A stretch of DNA of 54,506 nucleotides from CAVLCC01 sp963624975 (GCA_963624975.1 CAVFRF010000064.1:1-54506), one strand, 5' to 3'. Numbered from the stretch's first letter, positions 6,832-15,952 are shown. Notes: generated by a model from the sequence alone, not told the origin. Numbers and translations: made by a program.

Positions 6832-7406
6832 AGAGCAAGCACCCCCAGATGTTCGAGCAGAACCTTGAGTCCGATGAGAATGAGAACAACGCCGCCAACT
6901 ATGGTCGACGCCTTCTCGTATTTGGAACCGAACCTGTTGCCGATTACCACACCTGCAAACGATATCACGAACGTGGTGCATCCGATAAGGGTGACGGTGG
7001 GTACGATGTCGACCTGCACGAGCGCGAACATGATGCCGGTGGCCAGCGCGTCGATCGACGTGGCGATGGCCAGCATGAACAGCTCCTTGATGTCGAGTTT
7101 GGGCGCATCTTCCGCGACCTCGTCTTCGTCGCCGTCGTGGAATGCGTCCCATAGCATCTTTCCGCCGATGAGCGCCAGCAAGCCAAAGGCGATCCAATGG
7201 TCGATGGGGTCGATGAGCACCTTGAGCTGCGCGCCCAAGAACCACCCGATCGTGGGCATGAGAGCCTGAAACACGCCGAAGAACAGCGCGATCACGAAAG
7301 CGTGCTTGTAGTTGACGCGCTTCATGCCCAGCCCCTTGCAGATCGAGACTGCAAACGCGTCCATGGACAGGCTCACGCCTATCAAGAGGATATCTACGAA
7401 TCCCAT
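6828..7406 (-). CDS. mntP: Manganese efflux pump MntP
   Basis: 192 aa, six predicted membrane helices. The family's two repeated halves are visible: SLSMDAFAVSICKG (~13-26) and ATSIDALATGIMFAL (~115-129), each with the essential membrane aspartate. A cytoplasmic acidic loop, DAFHDGDEDEVAEDAP, lies between them. It exports Mn(II) across the plasma membrane. No yybP-ykoY-type Mn riboswitch is evident upstream; a dispersed palindrome lies there instead. Confidence 0.94.
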   Translation of the reverse strand: MGFVDILLIGVSLSMDAFAVSICKGLGMKRVNYKHAFVIALFFGVFQALMPTIGWFLGAQLKVLIDPIDHWIAFGLLALIGGKMLWDAFHDGDEDEVAEDAPKLDIKELFMLAIATSIDALATGIMFALVQVDIVPTVTLIGCTTFVISFAGVVIGNRFGSKYEKASTIVGGVVLILIGLKVLLEHLGVLAL

Positions 7407-7467
7407 ACGTTCCCTTCCAAAAAGTCAGCCCGTTGCGCCGACGTTGCAAAGCTTGAATAACTCTCAT

Positions 7468-7550
7468 GGCATCTGGCTGGGTGTGTCGTCACCGGCGACT
7501 TCTGCAACGAAGCGAAGCCGAGCCGGTGGCGATGCAGCCAGCCAGATGCC
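7468..7550. repeat. Long imperfect palindrome (same dispersed family)
   Basis: GGCATCTGGCTGG (7468-7480) is perfectly inverted at 7538-7550. The inner arms are TCGTCACCGGCGACTT and GAGCCGGTGGCGA. A partial copy of the GGGTGTGTCGTC motif recurs at 7577-7588 at the TetR stop codon. It lies between the TetR gene and mntP on the minus strand and may serve as TetR terminator. The core matches the palindromes at 1-50, 4553-4600 and 4660-4746. Confidence 0.65.
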
Positions 7551-7586
7551 CGAGTTGAGTCCCAAGGTGCCCGGCAGGGTGTGTCG

Positions 7587-8168
7587 TCAGCAGCTCTCCC
7601 CTTCCAACTTTGCCTGCAGCTTTCCGAGAGCTGCGAAGATTTTCTCGCGGTCCTCGTCTTTGTGTCCGTCGGTCCACCATTGCAAGACCATCTTGACCAG
7701 ACCACCCGACACGAACGCGGCGAACATCTCCTTGTCGATGTCGCAGAGAATCTCGCGAGCGTTGCCCGCGTTCAGCGATTCGATTACAGATTCACCGATG
7801 AAGTCGGAAAACGACCAGAGCAGATTGCCCAGCACGTTGCTCTTCAGCACGTTGTCCATAAGACCCGAGTGCTGCGACAAGAACGTCATCATCTCGTCGG
7901 CCATCATGGTCTCGCATTCATAGGAGCCCATGGGCGTGTCTCTGCCGGCCACGGCAGAACGAAACTTGTCGCGGATGCGCGCCATGTAGAACCTGAAGAA
8001 CTCGTTCTTGTCCTCGAAATGCTTGTAGAACGTGGTGCGGCGAATCATGGCCCGTTCGCACAGAAGCCCGATGGTGATCTCTTCAAAGCGCATCTCCTCC
8101 ATGAGGGTGGTAAACGCATCTGTGAGCGCCATGTAGGTTTTCTGAACGCGCAGATCCGAGGTCTGCAT
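7587..8168 (-). CDS. TetR/AcrR-family transcriptional regulator
   Basis: About 193 aa from ATG 8168, which has AAGG at good spacing; in-frame ATG 8192 and GTG 8234 are alternatives. N-terminal helix-turn-helix: AFTTLMEEMRFEEITIGLLCERAMIRRTTFYKHFEDKNEFF, with the TTFYKHF recognition-helix signature. The C-terminal ~130 residues form the helical ligand/dimer domain and end WWTDGHKDEDREKIFAALGKL. The target is unknown; neighbours are a PAP2 phosphatase upstream and mntP downstream. Confidence 0.9.
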   Translation of the reverse strand: MQTSDLRVQKTYMALTDAFTTLMEEMRFEEITIGLLCERAMIRRTTFYKHFEDKNEFFRFYMARIRDKFRSAVAGRDTPMGSYECETMMADEMMTFLSQHSGLMDNVLKSNVLGNLLWSFSDFIGESVIESLNAGNAREILCDIDKEMFAAFVSGGLVKMVLQWWTDGHKDEDREKIFAALGKLQAKLEGESC

Positions 8169-8324
8169 CTTGCCTTCGACATCAAAAGCCATGTGTCTCA
8201 GCCCGCCAATCTCATCAAAGTGAGCCGTCCCCACCGACGGCTTGCTATGACTCTATTGTAGGCGACAATAACGAACATGTGTCGCTTATTTTACAAGTGT
8301 CCACGATTGGCAGCTGGCGATTAG

Positions 8325-8825
8325 CTAGATCATATAGAAGCCCAAGATGCCGCTCAGGACTCCCAGCAGCAGGCCGCAGGCCACGTCTTTGGGGAAGTGC
8401 ACGCCGGTGAGCACTCGCACTGCGGCAAGCAGCACCGATACGGCTAGCATGATCGCACCCGGTATCGGGGTTGGCAAAGCTGTCATGAACGTCATGGAGA
8501 TTACCGAGATTGAGAACACGTGGCGGCTGGGCATCGACTTGCCCTTGGTGTTCTTGGGAATCACCGAACTGCGCCCGAACACCTCGTAGGGCCTTGGTGC
8601 GTTGATGAGCTTGCGCACCACGGTGACCAGCACGAACGATATGAACGGCACCAGCACGGCACGCAGCAAAAGCGGGCTGCCGGTGCACGCCAGCCATACC
8701 AGCAGAGACGGATATGCGACGTAGACCGCGTAGGTGATGGCCTTGTTGGCGAGCGAGATGGCCTTCGCGCAACGGGGCCTCTGCTCGAACCATTCCATCA
8801 TGGAGTCGTAGGTGCTCTTCTGCAT
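8325..8825 (-). CDS. PAP2-family membrane phosphatase
   Basis: 166 aa with several membrane helices. The three-part phosphatase signature is present: KLINAPRP (~93-100), PSRHVFS (~118-124) and RVLTGVHFPKD (~140-150), with the catalytic His in the last motif. It probably hydrolyses a lipid phosphate or pyrophosphate such as undecaprenyl-PP or phosphatidic acid at the membrane. Specificity cannot be read. It follows the polysaccharide deacetylase gene on the same strand after 33 bp, suggesting an envelope-related pair. Confidence 0.9.
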   Translation of the reverse strand: MQKSTYDSMMEWFEQRPRCAKAISLANKAITYAVYVAYPSLLVWLACTGSPLLLRAVLVPFISFVLVTVVRKLINAPRPYEVFGRSSVIPKNTKGKSMPSRHVFSISVISMTFMTALPTPIPGAIMLAVSVLLAAVRVLTGVHFPKDVACGLLLGVLSGILGFYMI

Positions 8826-8858
8826 ACAGGCTCCCCTTGCGTGCGCGTATTGCGAATG

Positions 8859-9959
8859 CTAGTTCTGCGGAGTGTGGTGCGCGGGATAGGTCTGGCGGTC
8901 GATGCCCTTGAAGGTGTAGCCCAGCTGCTGGTAGTACTCGATGATCGAGGGCAGGGCATCCACGGTCGACTGCTTGGTGGCCGAATCGTGGCACAGCAGG
9001 ATGATGTTGTTGAGGTCCTCGTGACCTATGGAGTTGTCGATGGTATCCTGGGTCTCGATGTTGGAGCCATCGCCCGAGCTGACGTTCCAGTCGTAGTACT
9101 GGTAGCCCTTCTCGTGAACAGAATCCACCAGGCGCGACATGATGCCCTCGCAGTACTTGGCCGACACCGAGTTGGACGAGCCTCCGGGGAACCTGATATA
9201 GGCTGGCACGTAGCCGATCTGCTCCTTGACCACCTGCGCGATCTGGTCCAGGTCCTCGAAATACGCCTCGTCCGACGCATAGACCTGCTCGTAGTCGTGG
9301 GTGTAGGTGTGCATCCCCACGGTGTGGCCGCGCTTGGCCTCCTCGGCGATGAGGTAGAAGCAATCCTCGCTATGGCCCACCACGAAGAACGTTGCCTTGG
9401 CGTTGTACTTGTCGAGGATGTCGAGCACCTGAGGGGTAAGGTCGGAGGGGCCGTCATCGAAGGTGAGGTAGACGACCTTCTCGTCGGTAGCTTCGCTAGA
9501 CCCGGGAACGTTGCCCAGCTGCACGGCGTTGACGTTGTCGGATTGCGGCGTGGTGCTGGACGCAGCCTCTTTCTGGTCGGCGGCATTGCCGGTGTCTGCG
9601 CTGCCGGCATCCGTGGTGTCGGAAGCCTGCACGTTCTGCTGCCCCAGCTGAGCCTGTCCCATCGCGCCTATGGCGAACACGCCCACGAACAGCACCAGCA
9701 CTACGGCCAGCACGCCCAGAATCCTCGGGTCCATGCGACGCGTAGAAGACCGCCTGTCCGGCTCGACCCGCGTGCTCCTTCCCTTCTGCGACCCGTCGTA
9801 GTGCACGCTACGGGTGCTTTGGACCTGAGAACCCGAATTCCACTGCGGCCTTGCGCCCTGAGAATTGCGATGCCCCTGTGCATTGTATCGGCGCCCATCG
9901 CCGCTTCTGCTGCTACCGTACTCGCTATAGCGAGAATCCCTGTTGTCCCTGCCAGCCAT
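8859..9959 (-). CDS. Membrane-anchored polysaccharide deacetylase (NodB domain)
   Basis: 366 aa. Residues 1-~75 are a hydrophilic, Arg/Ser/Gly-rich cytoplasmic tail, followed by one membrane anchor (ILGVLAVVLVLFVGVFAIGA) and a low-complexity linker. The extracellular NodB domain follows with TFDDGPSD (metal-binding Asp pair), HTVGMHTYTH (the two His ligands), a RFPGGSSN-type loop and LLCHDSA near the end. It probably removes acetyl groups from peptidoglycan or another envelope glycan (CE4 family). The length is typical of anchored CE4 enzymes. Confidence 0.93.
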   Translation of the reverse strand: MAGRDNRDSRYSEYGSSRSGDGRRYNAQGHRNSQGARPQWNSGSQVQSTRSVHYDGSQKGRSTRVEPDRRSSTRRMDPRILGVLAVVLVLFVGVFAIGAMGQAQLGQQNVQASDTTDAGSADTGNAADQKEAASSTTPQSDNVNAVQLGNVPGSSEATDEKVVYLTFDDGPSDLTPQVLDILDKYNAKATFFVVGHSEDCFYLIAEEAKRGHTVGMHTYTHDYEQVYASDEAYFEDLDQIAQVVKEQIGYVPAYIRFPGGSSNSVSAKYCEGIMSRLVDSVHEKGYQYYDWNVSSGDGSNIETQDTIDNSIGHEDLNNIILLCHDSATKQSTVDALPSIIEYYQQLGYTFKGIDRQTYPAHHTPQN

Positions 9960-10048
9960 TTTCGCCGCTCCACACGCTGTAATCTTGCAAGCTGTCCGCC
10001 CCGGCGGTCGAGCCAGGACGGACAGCGAATTGGTTCCCTATCGTTTCC

Positions 10049-11824
10049 CTACGAGCGAATCGAGATGTTGGCTTCTTTGAGCTGCCTCGGCGAAATCTCG
10101 CCGGGGGCACCCGTCATCGGATCGGAACCGCTGGAGGTCTTCGGGAACGCAATCACGTCGCGGATCGACTGGAAGCCTCCCAGCAGCATGCACACTCGGT
10201 CGAGTCCGAGCGCGATTCCTCCGTGAGGCGGCGCACCGTAGGAAAGCGCCTCGAGCAGAAAGCCGAACTTCTCCTCGATCTCTTCGTCGGAGAGTCCGAG
10301 ACGACGCAGAACCCTGCGCTGCATCTCGGGGGTATGGATACGGATGGTGCCGCCTCCGATCTCGAAGCCGTCCATCACGATATCGTACGAGTAGCTGCCG
10401 CACTCCAGCGGGGCGTCCTCGATCTTGTCCACGTCTTCGTCCTTGATGCGGGTGAAGGGGTGGTGCTCCGCGCCGTAGCGGCCTTCCTTCTCGTCGTACT
10501 TGAACATCGGGAAGTCGACCACCCACAGCAGCGCATGGCCCTTGCGCTCGATGCCCAGGAGGTCGGCGGTGTGCAGCCTGAGGGCGGAGAGCACCGCGCT
10601 TGCAACCTCGTAGGTGTCGGCGGCGAACAGCACCAGATCGCCGGGCTCCACGTTGCAGGCCTGCTTGATCTGCGCGTACATCTCGTCGTCGAAGAACTTG
10701 ATAATCGGCGACTTCTCGTCACCGCCGGACGTGAAGGCAATCCAGGCCATGCCCTTGGCGCCGTTGTCGGCTGCAACCGCGCCGAGCTTGTCGATCTCGC
10801 CACGCGACCAGTCGCCAGCACCCTTAACGTTGATGGCCTTGACCACGCCTCCGTTCTCGATGGCACCGGAGAACACCTTGAAGCCGCATCCGCGCACGAT
10901 GTCGGTGAGGTCAACCAGCTCCATGCCAAAGCGCACATCGGGACGGTCGTTGCCGAAGCGGTCCATGGAATCCTTCCAGGAGATGCGCTGCAGCGGGAAC
11001 TCGTGCTCCACGCCCACCGACTGCAGGACCTCCTGCATCACGTCTTCCATCATCTGCATCACGTCGTCTTGCGTGACGAAGCTCATCTCGATGTCGAGCT
11101 GGGTAAACTCGGGCTGGCGGTCGGCGCGCAGGTCCTCGTCCCTGAAACAGCGGGCCACCTGGTAGTAGCGCTCCACGCCGCCCACCATGAGGAGCTGCTT
11201 GAAGAGCTGCGGCGACTGCGGCAGCGCGTAGAACCTGCCCGGCGCCAGCCTGGCCGGCACGATGAAGTCGCGGGCGCCTTCGGGAGTGGACTTGCCCAGG
11301 ACGGGAGTCTCGACCTCCATGAAGCCCCTGTCGCCAAGGGCGTTGCGCATGGCGCGGGTCACGTCGGAGCGGAGCTTGAGGGCGTTGAGCACCTCGGGGC
11401 GCCTGATGTCGAGGAAGCGCCAGCGCATCCTCGTGATCTCGTCGGTGTCGATGCCGTCCTCGATGGCGAAGGGCGGGGTCTTCGACTCGCTCAGCACCTG
11501 CATCGAGGTCGCCTCGATCTCGATGGCGCCGGTGGAAAGGGAATCGTTCTCGGTGTCGTCGGGCCTGTGCCTCACCTTGCCGCCGATCAGCACGGTCCAT
11601 TCGGGCCTGATCTTCTCGGCGAGCGCGAACGCGTCGCCCGAATAGTCGGGGTCGAACGTGCACTGCACGTAGCCGCTCCTGTCACGAAGGTCGACGAAGA
11701 TAAGTCCACCATGATCGCGCCTTCTGGCAACCCATCCGGTGAGCTTGACCTCTTCGCCGATGTTATCGGTGGTGAGTTCTCCGCACGCGTACGTGTGCAT
11801 CGAGTACTTGCTGGAATCCGACAT
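10049..11824 (-). CDS. aspS: Aspartyl-tRNA synthetase
   Basis: 591 aa, class II synthetase, bacterial AspRS type. The N-terminal OB-fold anticodon domain (VKLTGWVARRRDHGGLIFVDLRDRSGYVQCTFD) is followed by motif 2 (RYYQVARCFRDEDLRADRQPEF), the GAD insertion domain, and motif 3 near the C-terminus (GGIALGLDRVCMLL). It charges tRNA-Asp. Because gatCAB is also present in the window, this organism may mis-acylate tRNA-Asn and amidate it; whether an AsnRS exists elsewhere is unknown. It follows hisS in the usual hisS-aspS order. Confidence 0.98.
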   Translation of the reverse strand: MSDSSKYSMHTYACGELTTDNIGEEVKLTGWVARRRDHGGLIFVDLRDRSGYVQCTFDPDYSGDAFALAEKIRPEWTVLIGGKVRHRPDDTENDSLSTGAIEIEATSMQVLSESKTPPFAIEDGIDTDEITRMRWRFLDIRRPEVLNALKLRSDVTRAMRNALGDRGFMEVETPVLGKSTPEGARDFIVPARLAPGRFYALPQSPQLFKQLLMVGGVERYYQVARCFRDEDLRADRQPEFTQLDIEMSFVTQDDVMQMMEDVMQEVLQSVGVEHEFPLQRISWKDSMDRFGNDRPDVRFGMELVDLTDIVRGCGFKVFSGAIENGGVVKAINVKGAGDWSRGEIDKLGAVAADNGAKGMAWIAFTSGGDEKSPIIKFFDDEMYAQIKQACNVEPGDLVLFAADTYEVASAVLSALRLHTADLLGIERKGHALLWVVDFPMFKYDEKEGRYGAEHHPFTRIKDEDVDKIEDAPLECGSYSYDIVMDGFEIGGGTIRIHTPEMQRRVLRRLGLSDEEIEEKFGFLLEALSYGAPPHGGIALGLDRVCMLLGGFQSIRDVIAFPKTSSGSDPMTGAPGEISPRQLKEANISIRS

Positions 11825-11866
11825 TATCCGATTCTCTCCTTATTGACTTGCTTTCCGTTCTTGAAA

Positions 11867-11901
11867 CGGGAGCCTCCGTGCATGCAGGCACGCGGCTCCC
11901 G
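11867..11901 (-). terminator. Hairpin after hisS
   Basis: CGGGAGCC / GGCTCCCG stem (11867-11874 with 11894-11901) about 130 bp beyond the hisS stop, in the hisS-aspS gap. On the minus strand it is followed by TTTC. It is probably a terminator or attenuator between the two synthetase genes. Confidence 0.5.
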
Positions 11902-12032
11902 ATTGTTTCACACGTTTCGAATTATCGCACACGCAGACGGGCACGGCGCAAATTCGCACCGACGTTTGCAGCCGATGGCGAGCAAATGCGAGCAGTCCGC
12001 CGCAGAAGCGGCCTCTGGACCGCGTCCGACCA

Positions 12033-13343
12033 CTACAGCCTGCCGGAAACCTCGGCCGCAACCTCGGCGATGGCCACCTGCGCCTCTTCGTGGGTCTGCA
12101 TATCGCGAATGGTGACCTTGCCCTGCGCCAGCTCGTCGGGTCCCACTACCACGGCGAGCCTGCATCCCACCTTGTCGGCCTGCTTGAACTGCGACTTGAG
12201 CGACCTCGACTGGTGATCTTGATCTGCGCTCACTCCGGCATCGCGAAGCGCCTGCACGATGGAGAAGGCGCTGTCGTCGCAGCTGGCGTCCACCACGGCC
12301 ACGTACACGTCGCAAGCCGGGGCCTCCTCGAAGTCGATGCCGGCGGCCTGCAGTGCCAGATAGGTTCTCTCGAAGCCCAGCGCGAATCCGATGCCCGGAG
12401 TGTCCTTGCCGCCCACTGCCTGCATGAGCTTGTCGTACCTGCCGCCTCCGCCGATGGCGTTCTGCGAACCCAGACCGTCGATGACCTGCACCTCGAACAC
12501 CGTGCGGGTGTAGTAGTCGAGTCCTCTCACGAGCTTGGGATCCTCGATGTACTCGATGCCGGCAAGGTCGAGATAGCGTTTGACCGCCTCGTAGTGCTCG
12601 CGGCAGTCGTCGCAGAGGTTGTCCGAGATCTTGGGCGCAGCGTCCATGATCTGCGCGCACTTCTCGTTCTTGCAGTCGAAGGCGCGCAGCGGGTTGATGT
12701 CGGCGCGCCTGTTGCACTCCTCGCACATCTCGTCCGCATGGTCGTGGATGTAGCCGCGCACCGTCTCGCGGTAGGCCGGGCGGCACGCGTCGTCTCCCAT
12801 GGAGTTGACGAGCAGCCTCACCGACTCGCGCTTCACGCCCATCTCCTCGAAGAAGCGGATGAGCATCGCGATCATCTCGGCATCTGCCGAAGGCTCGTGG
12901 GCGCCCAGGCACTCGGCTCCGATCTGGTGGAACTGCCTTAGCCTGCCCTTCTGTGGACGCTCGCATCTGAACATCGGTCCCGCGTACATGAGCTTCACGG
13001 CTGCGCCGCCCTGCGGAACGAGGTTGTGCTCGATCGCGCAGCGCACCACGCCTGCGGTGCCCTCGGGGCGAAGCGAGAGGTTCTGCGCGTCCTTGAGCGG
13101 TATGCTCTCCGACACCTTGGCGAAAGCATCGTTGGACAGCACGTGGAACATCTCCTTGTCCACCACGTCGGTGGCCTGGCCTATGCCCCTCACGAACACG
13201 TCCTGCTGCTCGAACATCGGGGTTTCCATGAACCTGTAGCCGTACTTCGAGAATACGTTGCGAGCCGTTTCCTGCATCGACTGCCAGGCCAGCGAGTTCG
13301 CCCCCAGCAGGTCTTCTGTTCCACGAGGTGCCTTCGTTGCCAT
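12033..13343 (-). CDS. hisS: Histidyl-tRNA synthetase
   Basis: 436 aa, class II. The PRGTEDLL N-terminus is followed by motif 2 (MFRCERPQKGRLRQFHQIGAECLG), the histidine-binding signatures LVRGLDYYTRTVFEV and GGGRYDKLMQAVGG, motif 3 (GIGFALGFERTYL) and a C-terminal anticodon-binding domain. A CxxC-type cysteine cluster in the insertion (CEEC..., CDDC) may bind zinc. It is the first gene of the hisS-aspS pair. Confidence 0.98.
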   Translation of the reverse strand: MATKAPRGTEDLLGANSLAWQSMQETARNVFSKYGYRFMETPMFEQQDVFVRGIGQATDVVDKEMFHVLSNDAFAKVSESIPLKDAQNLSLRPEGTAGVVRCAIEHNLVPQGGAAVKLMYAGPMFRCERPQKGRLRQFHQIGAECLGAHEPSADAEMIAMLIRFFEEMGVKRESVRLLVNSMGDDACRPAYRETVRGYIHDHADEMCEECNRRADINPLRAFDCKNEKCAQIMDAAPKISDNLCDDCREHYEAVKRYLDLAGIEYIEDPKLVRGLDYYTRTVFEVQVIDGLGSQNAIGGGGRYDKLMQAVGGKDTPGIGFALGFERTYLALQAAGIDFEEAPACDVYVAVVDASCDDSAFSIVQALRDAGVSADQDHQSRSLKSQFKQADKVGCRLAVVVGPDELAQGKVTIRDMQTHEEAQVAIAEVAAEVSGRL

Positions 13344-13509
13344 ATTGCGCTTCCAATCTCTAGATTCGGACTATACGCTGCCGTTATAGCACGCCTGCAT
13401 CGTGCGATGCCGTATCAGGCTGAAGTTGCGTTCGAATTTTGCACGTACGTTTTTCACTTTAGCAGAACGGTCATCTTGCAAGGCCACTGCAAAGACGGAT
13501 GGAAAGCGC

Positions 13510-13552
13510 GCTCGTGCCACCTGCGCGTTTTGCATTCTAAGGTGGCACGAGC
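13510..13552 (-). terminator. Strong hairpin after the fibro-slime gene
   Basis: Perfect 12-bp stem GCTCGTGCCACC / GGTGGCACGAGC (13510-13521 with 13541-13552), 24 bp beyond the stop of the surface-protein gene. It probably ends that transcript. Confidence 0.7.
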
Positions 13553-13575
13553 TATTGTCTGGGATCTGCGCAGCT

Positions 13576-15588
13576 CTACTTGCCGCAGATGCGCCTCTTG
13601 GATACCAGCGCCTTCAGCAGAAGCGCTATTCCGCTGCCCACGCATGCCAGCAAGACGCCGATCACCGCTATGCCCACGTCGCCGGTCTTGGGCACGTACC
13701 CCTTGGCCGACACGTTGCCGGAAGTCGTGCCTGTGGTGTCCACATCCTCGGGATCCGCCGGGTCGACAAGCGGCTCCTCGCCGGGCACCACCACCTCGTG
13801 CTCGACTTTGTTGGTCGAAAGCGAGATCTGTCCGTCGTTCACGCCGATGTCGGCCTTGTTCTCCACGAGGGTTCCCGCAGCTGCATCCGCGTCCACCACC
13901 ACGTCGAACCTGAGCTTCACGCTCTCGCCGGGCGCCACATCGCTCCATGTAGCGCAGACAACCCCGCTGCCATCGTGCACCATGCTCGTGTCCAGCTCGC
14001 CCTTCGAGCACGACTCGCCCTCCTCGCACGCCACGCTGTCTTCGACGAGCTTGGTGTGCTGTGGCACTGCATCGGTTACGATCACCTTCTGCGAAACGGT
14101 GTCGGAGTTGCGATAATCCACCTCATACGAGATCTTCTGCCCGGGCTTCACGGTCTCGCCCGACTCCGGGTCGGAGGACTTGAGTGCCGTTGCCTCGACC
14201 CACCTGCCGTACAGCGTGGTCTGAGCGGATGTGAGCGGGGTGCCGTCGACCCACTTGTCGGTGCACTCTTCGTCGGTATACCAGCCCAGGAAGTAGTAGC
14301 CCTCGTCGGAAGTCTGCATCCCGGGTTTGGCGGTGTACTCGTCGTAGAGGTCGTACGTCTGCTCGTCTACGGGCACCGCGTCGGTAAGCTCGGGGTCGGG
14401 CACCACGTCGCCCACAATCTCATAGTCCACGTTGGCCTGGATCTGCATGTTCATCTCGATGAGCAGGTTGGAAGCATCGCCTCCTCGCTCCAGATATGCG
14501 AGCTTGAAGTTGTGCTCGCTCGAAGGCTCAAGCTCGATGCCAAGCTCGTCGAACGTCACGTATCCGTAGGTGTCGGCGTTCCAGTCCACTCCTGCCTCGT
14601 CGAATCCGCTCGTGTTCATCGTGGTGCCCGAGTTGGCCACGCTTGCAGAGAACGACTCCATCTGCGCCTCCGAGAATGTGGTGCCGTACACCACGATCTG
14701 GTTTGCGAAGTCGATGTATCCCGGAACCGCCCCATGTGCACCGCCCAGGTCCAGCGCCAGCTTGTCGTCCACGTAGACCACCAGGTCGTCGTCTCCGGAG
14801 AACGCGAAGAAGTACTCGTTGTTGTCCAGATACGCCTGGCTGGGCAGGTAGAAGTCGAAGTCCATGGTCATCCCGAAGTGGACCTCTACCTCTCCGAAGG
14901 GCCAGAAGCCCATGTTCTGCTCTGGATTGGACTCGGCTACCCGCTCCGTCTTGGAGATGTGCCCGTCGCCGTCGAACCTCGACCACGACTCCTTGGACGA
15001 GTAATGGTAGGTGTTGTTGCTGCGGTCGTAGCTGAAGTCCATCAGCACATCGTCGTACACCTGCTTGAAGCACGTCCCTCCGTAGCTGCAGCTAGCGGAG
15101 TCTTTGCCGAACAGGTCGCGCGACGGCACGGCTATGATATCGGACCAGTTGGAGAATTCCGGCTCGAACATCCCCCATCTGAACATGCCCCCTTTGAGCG
15201 TGGAGCCGTCTTCGTCTAGAAACGAGCTGGGGTTTCCCGGGGTGAGCCAATCGGTCCACCACGCGTCCCAGAAGCGCATCGTAGCCGGCTTGTCGACTTC
15301 GGCAGCCTCCCAGTTGGTTGCGCAGTCCAGCCCTTCGTTTAAGACGGTCGGATCCTTGGTGACCCACTCCCCATCGACTTCGCAACCGTAGTCGTATAGC
15401 GTTACCGGAATTTGCACCGTATCGGAATACCTCTCGGTATCCATAGCCACGGCACCTGGATAGGTGATGTCGGCTATCGTCACGGCATGGGCCACCGCAG
15501 CCGGATACAGGCACATGGTGAACAAAAGCACTGCCGCAAGCCCTAGCGCGAACGCCGTCGAACGTGGTTTGAATTTGGTTTCCCTCAT
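13576..15588 (-). CDS. Cell-wall-anchored fibro-slime domain surface protein
   Basis: 670 aa. ATG 15588 is preceded by AGGAGG. A signal peptide (FALGLAAVLLFTMCLYPAAVAHA) leads into a large N-terminal fibro-slime/PA14-like domain with EVEVHFGMTMDFDFYLPS and FAFSGDDDLVVYVDDKLALDLGG. Next come an InlB B-repeat-like segment (YYFLGWYTDEECTDKWVDG, TTLYGRW), a DUF11/isopeptide-type repeat (SDPESGETVKPGQKISYEVDYRNS...) and a C-terminal sorting signal, VPKTGD, a hydrophobic helix and the basic tail SKRRICGK. Paired cysteines are frequent. It is probably a sortase-attached adhesin. No sortase gene is in this window. Upstream direct repeats suggest dedicated regulation. Confidence 0.88.
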   Translation of the reverse strand: MRETKFKPRSTAFALGLAAVLLFTMCLYPAAVAHAVTIADITYPGAVAMDTERYSDTVQIPVTLYDYGCEVDGEWVTKDPTVLNEGLDCATNWEAAEVDKPATMRFWDAWWTDWLTPGNPSSFLDEDGSTLKGGMFRWGMFEPEFSNWSDIIAVPSRDLFGKDSASCSYGGTCFKQVYDDVLMDFSYDRSNNTYHYSSKESWSRFDGDGHISKTERVAESNPEQNMGFWPFGEVEVHFGMTMDFDFYLPSQAYLDNNEYFFAFSGDDDLVVYVDDKLALDLGGAHGAVPGYIDFANQIVVYGTTFSEAQMESFSASVANSGTTMNTSGFDEAGVDWNADTYGYVTFDELGIELEPSSEHNFKLAYLERGGDASNLLIEMNMQIQANVDYEIVGDVVPDPELTDAVPVDEQTYDLYDEYTAKPGMQTSDEGYYFLGWYTDEECTDKWVDGTPLTSAQTTLYGRWVEATALKSSDPESGETVKPGQKISYEVDYRNSDTVSQKVIVTDAVPQHTKLVEDSVACEEGESCSKGELDTSMVHDGSGVVCATWSDVAPGESVKLRFDVVVDADAAAGTLVENKADIGVNDGQISLSTNKVEHEVVVPGEEPLVDPADPEDVDTTGTTSGNVSAKGYVPKTGDVGIAVIGVLLACVGSGIALLLKALVSKRRICGK

Positions 15589-15639
15589 GATTGTCCTCCT
15601 GCTGGTTAACAACATTGCGAGGACAACTCTAGAGGGCGA

Positions 15640-15681
15640 ATCTTACCGAAATGTATAACCATTTCTTACCAAATTCTTACC
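15640..15681 (-). promoter_or_regulatory. Phased direct repeats and -10 element for the surface-protein gene
   Basis: The octamer TTCTTACC occurs at 15663-15670 and 15674-15681 (11-bp period), with ATCTTACC at 15640-15647 (23 bp, about two turns, away). On the coding strand these read GGTAAGAA, and a TATACA -10 candidate lies between them (about 15650-15656). Tandem repeats at one-turn spacing are typical of OmpR/PhoB-family response-regulator sites. The rest of 15589-15952 holds no supported gene. Confidence 0.5.
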
Positions 15682-15921
15682 AGATTCAAAACCATTTCCA
15701 ACCGTGTCGAAGGTGTCCGAGTACTCTTTCAGACACGTAAGACGAAACCGCGCATTCGTATGCAGCAATCGCTTCCCGGCCGCCGCCCTTGCAGCCACGC
15801 TTCAGCCGCTCGCGCACGAAAACGGCACGCGTGCCGCAGCCCTACAGCTACTGCCCGCGTGCCGTCATCTGGCATCGCATATGTCTCTCGCAAGGCATGC
15901 GCCTCGCCGAACCCGCACACC

Positions 15922-15937
15922 GGGCCGCAAGCGGCCC
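15922..15937 (-). terminator. Short GC hairpin after the DUF47 gene
   Basis: Palindrome GGGCCGC-AA-GCGGCCC, 16 bp beyond the DUF47 stop codon. It is compact and GC-rich with no U-run, so termination is only a possibility. Confidence 0.35.
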
Positions 15938-15952
15938 ACCGCGCAAACCCCC

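Noticed and set aside
6832..7467. Long N-terminal extension of the DUF3786 protein
   Set aside because: It is the shadow frame of mntP; the ATGA overlap at 6828-6831 gives the real start.
7407..7586. yybP-ykoY manganese riboswitch before mntP
   Set aside because: The region is taken up by the dispersed palindrome and shows none of the conserved loops of that riboswitch.
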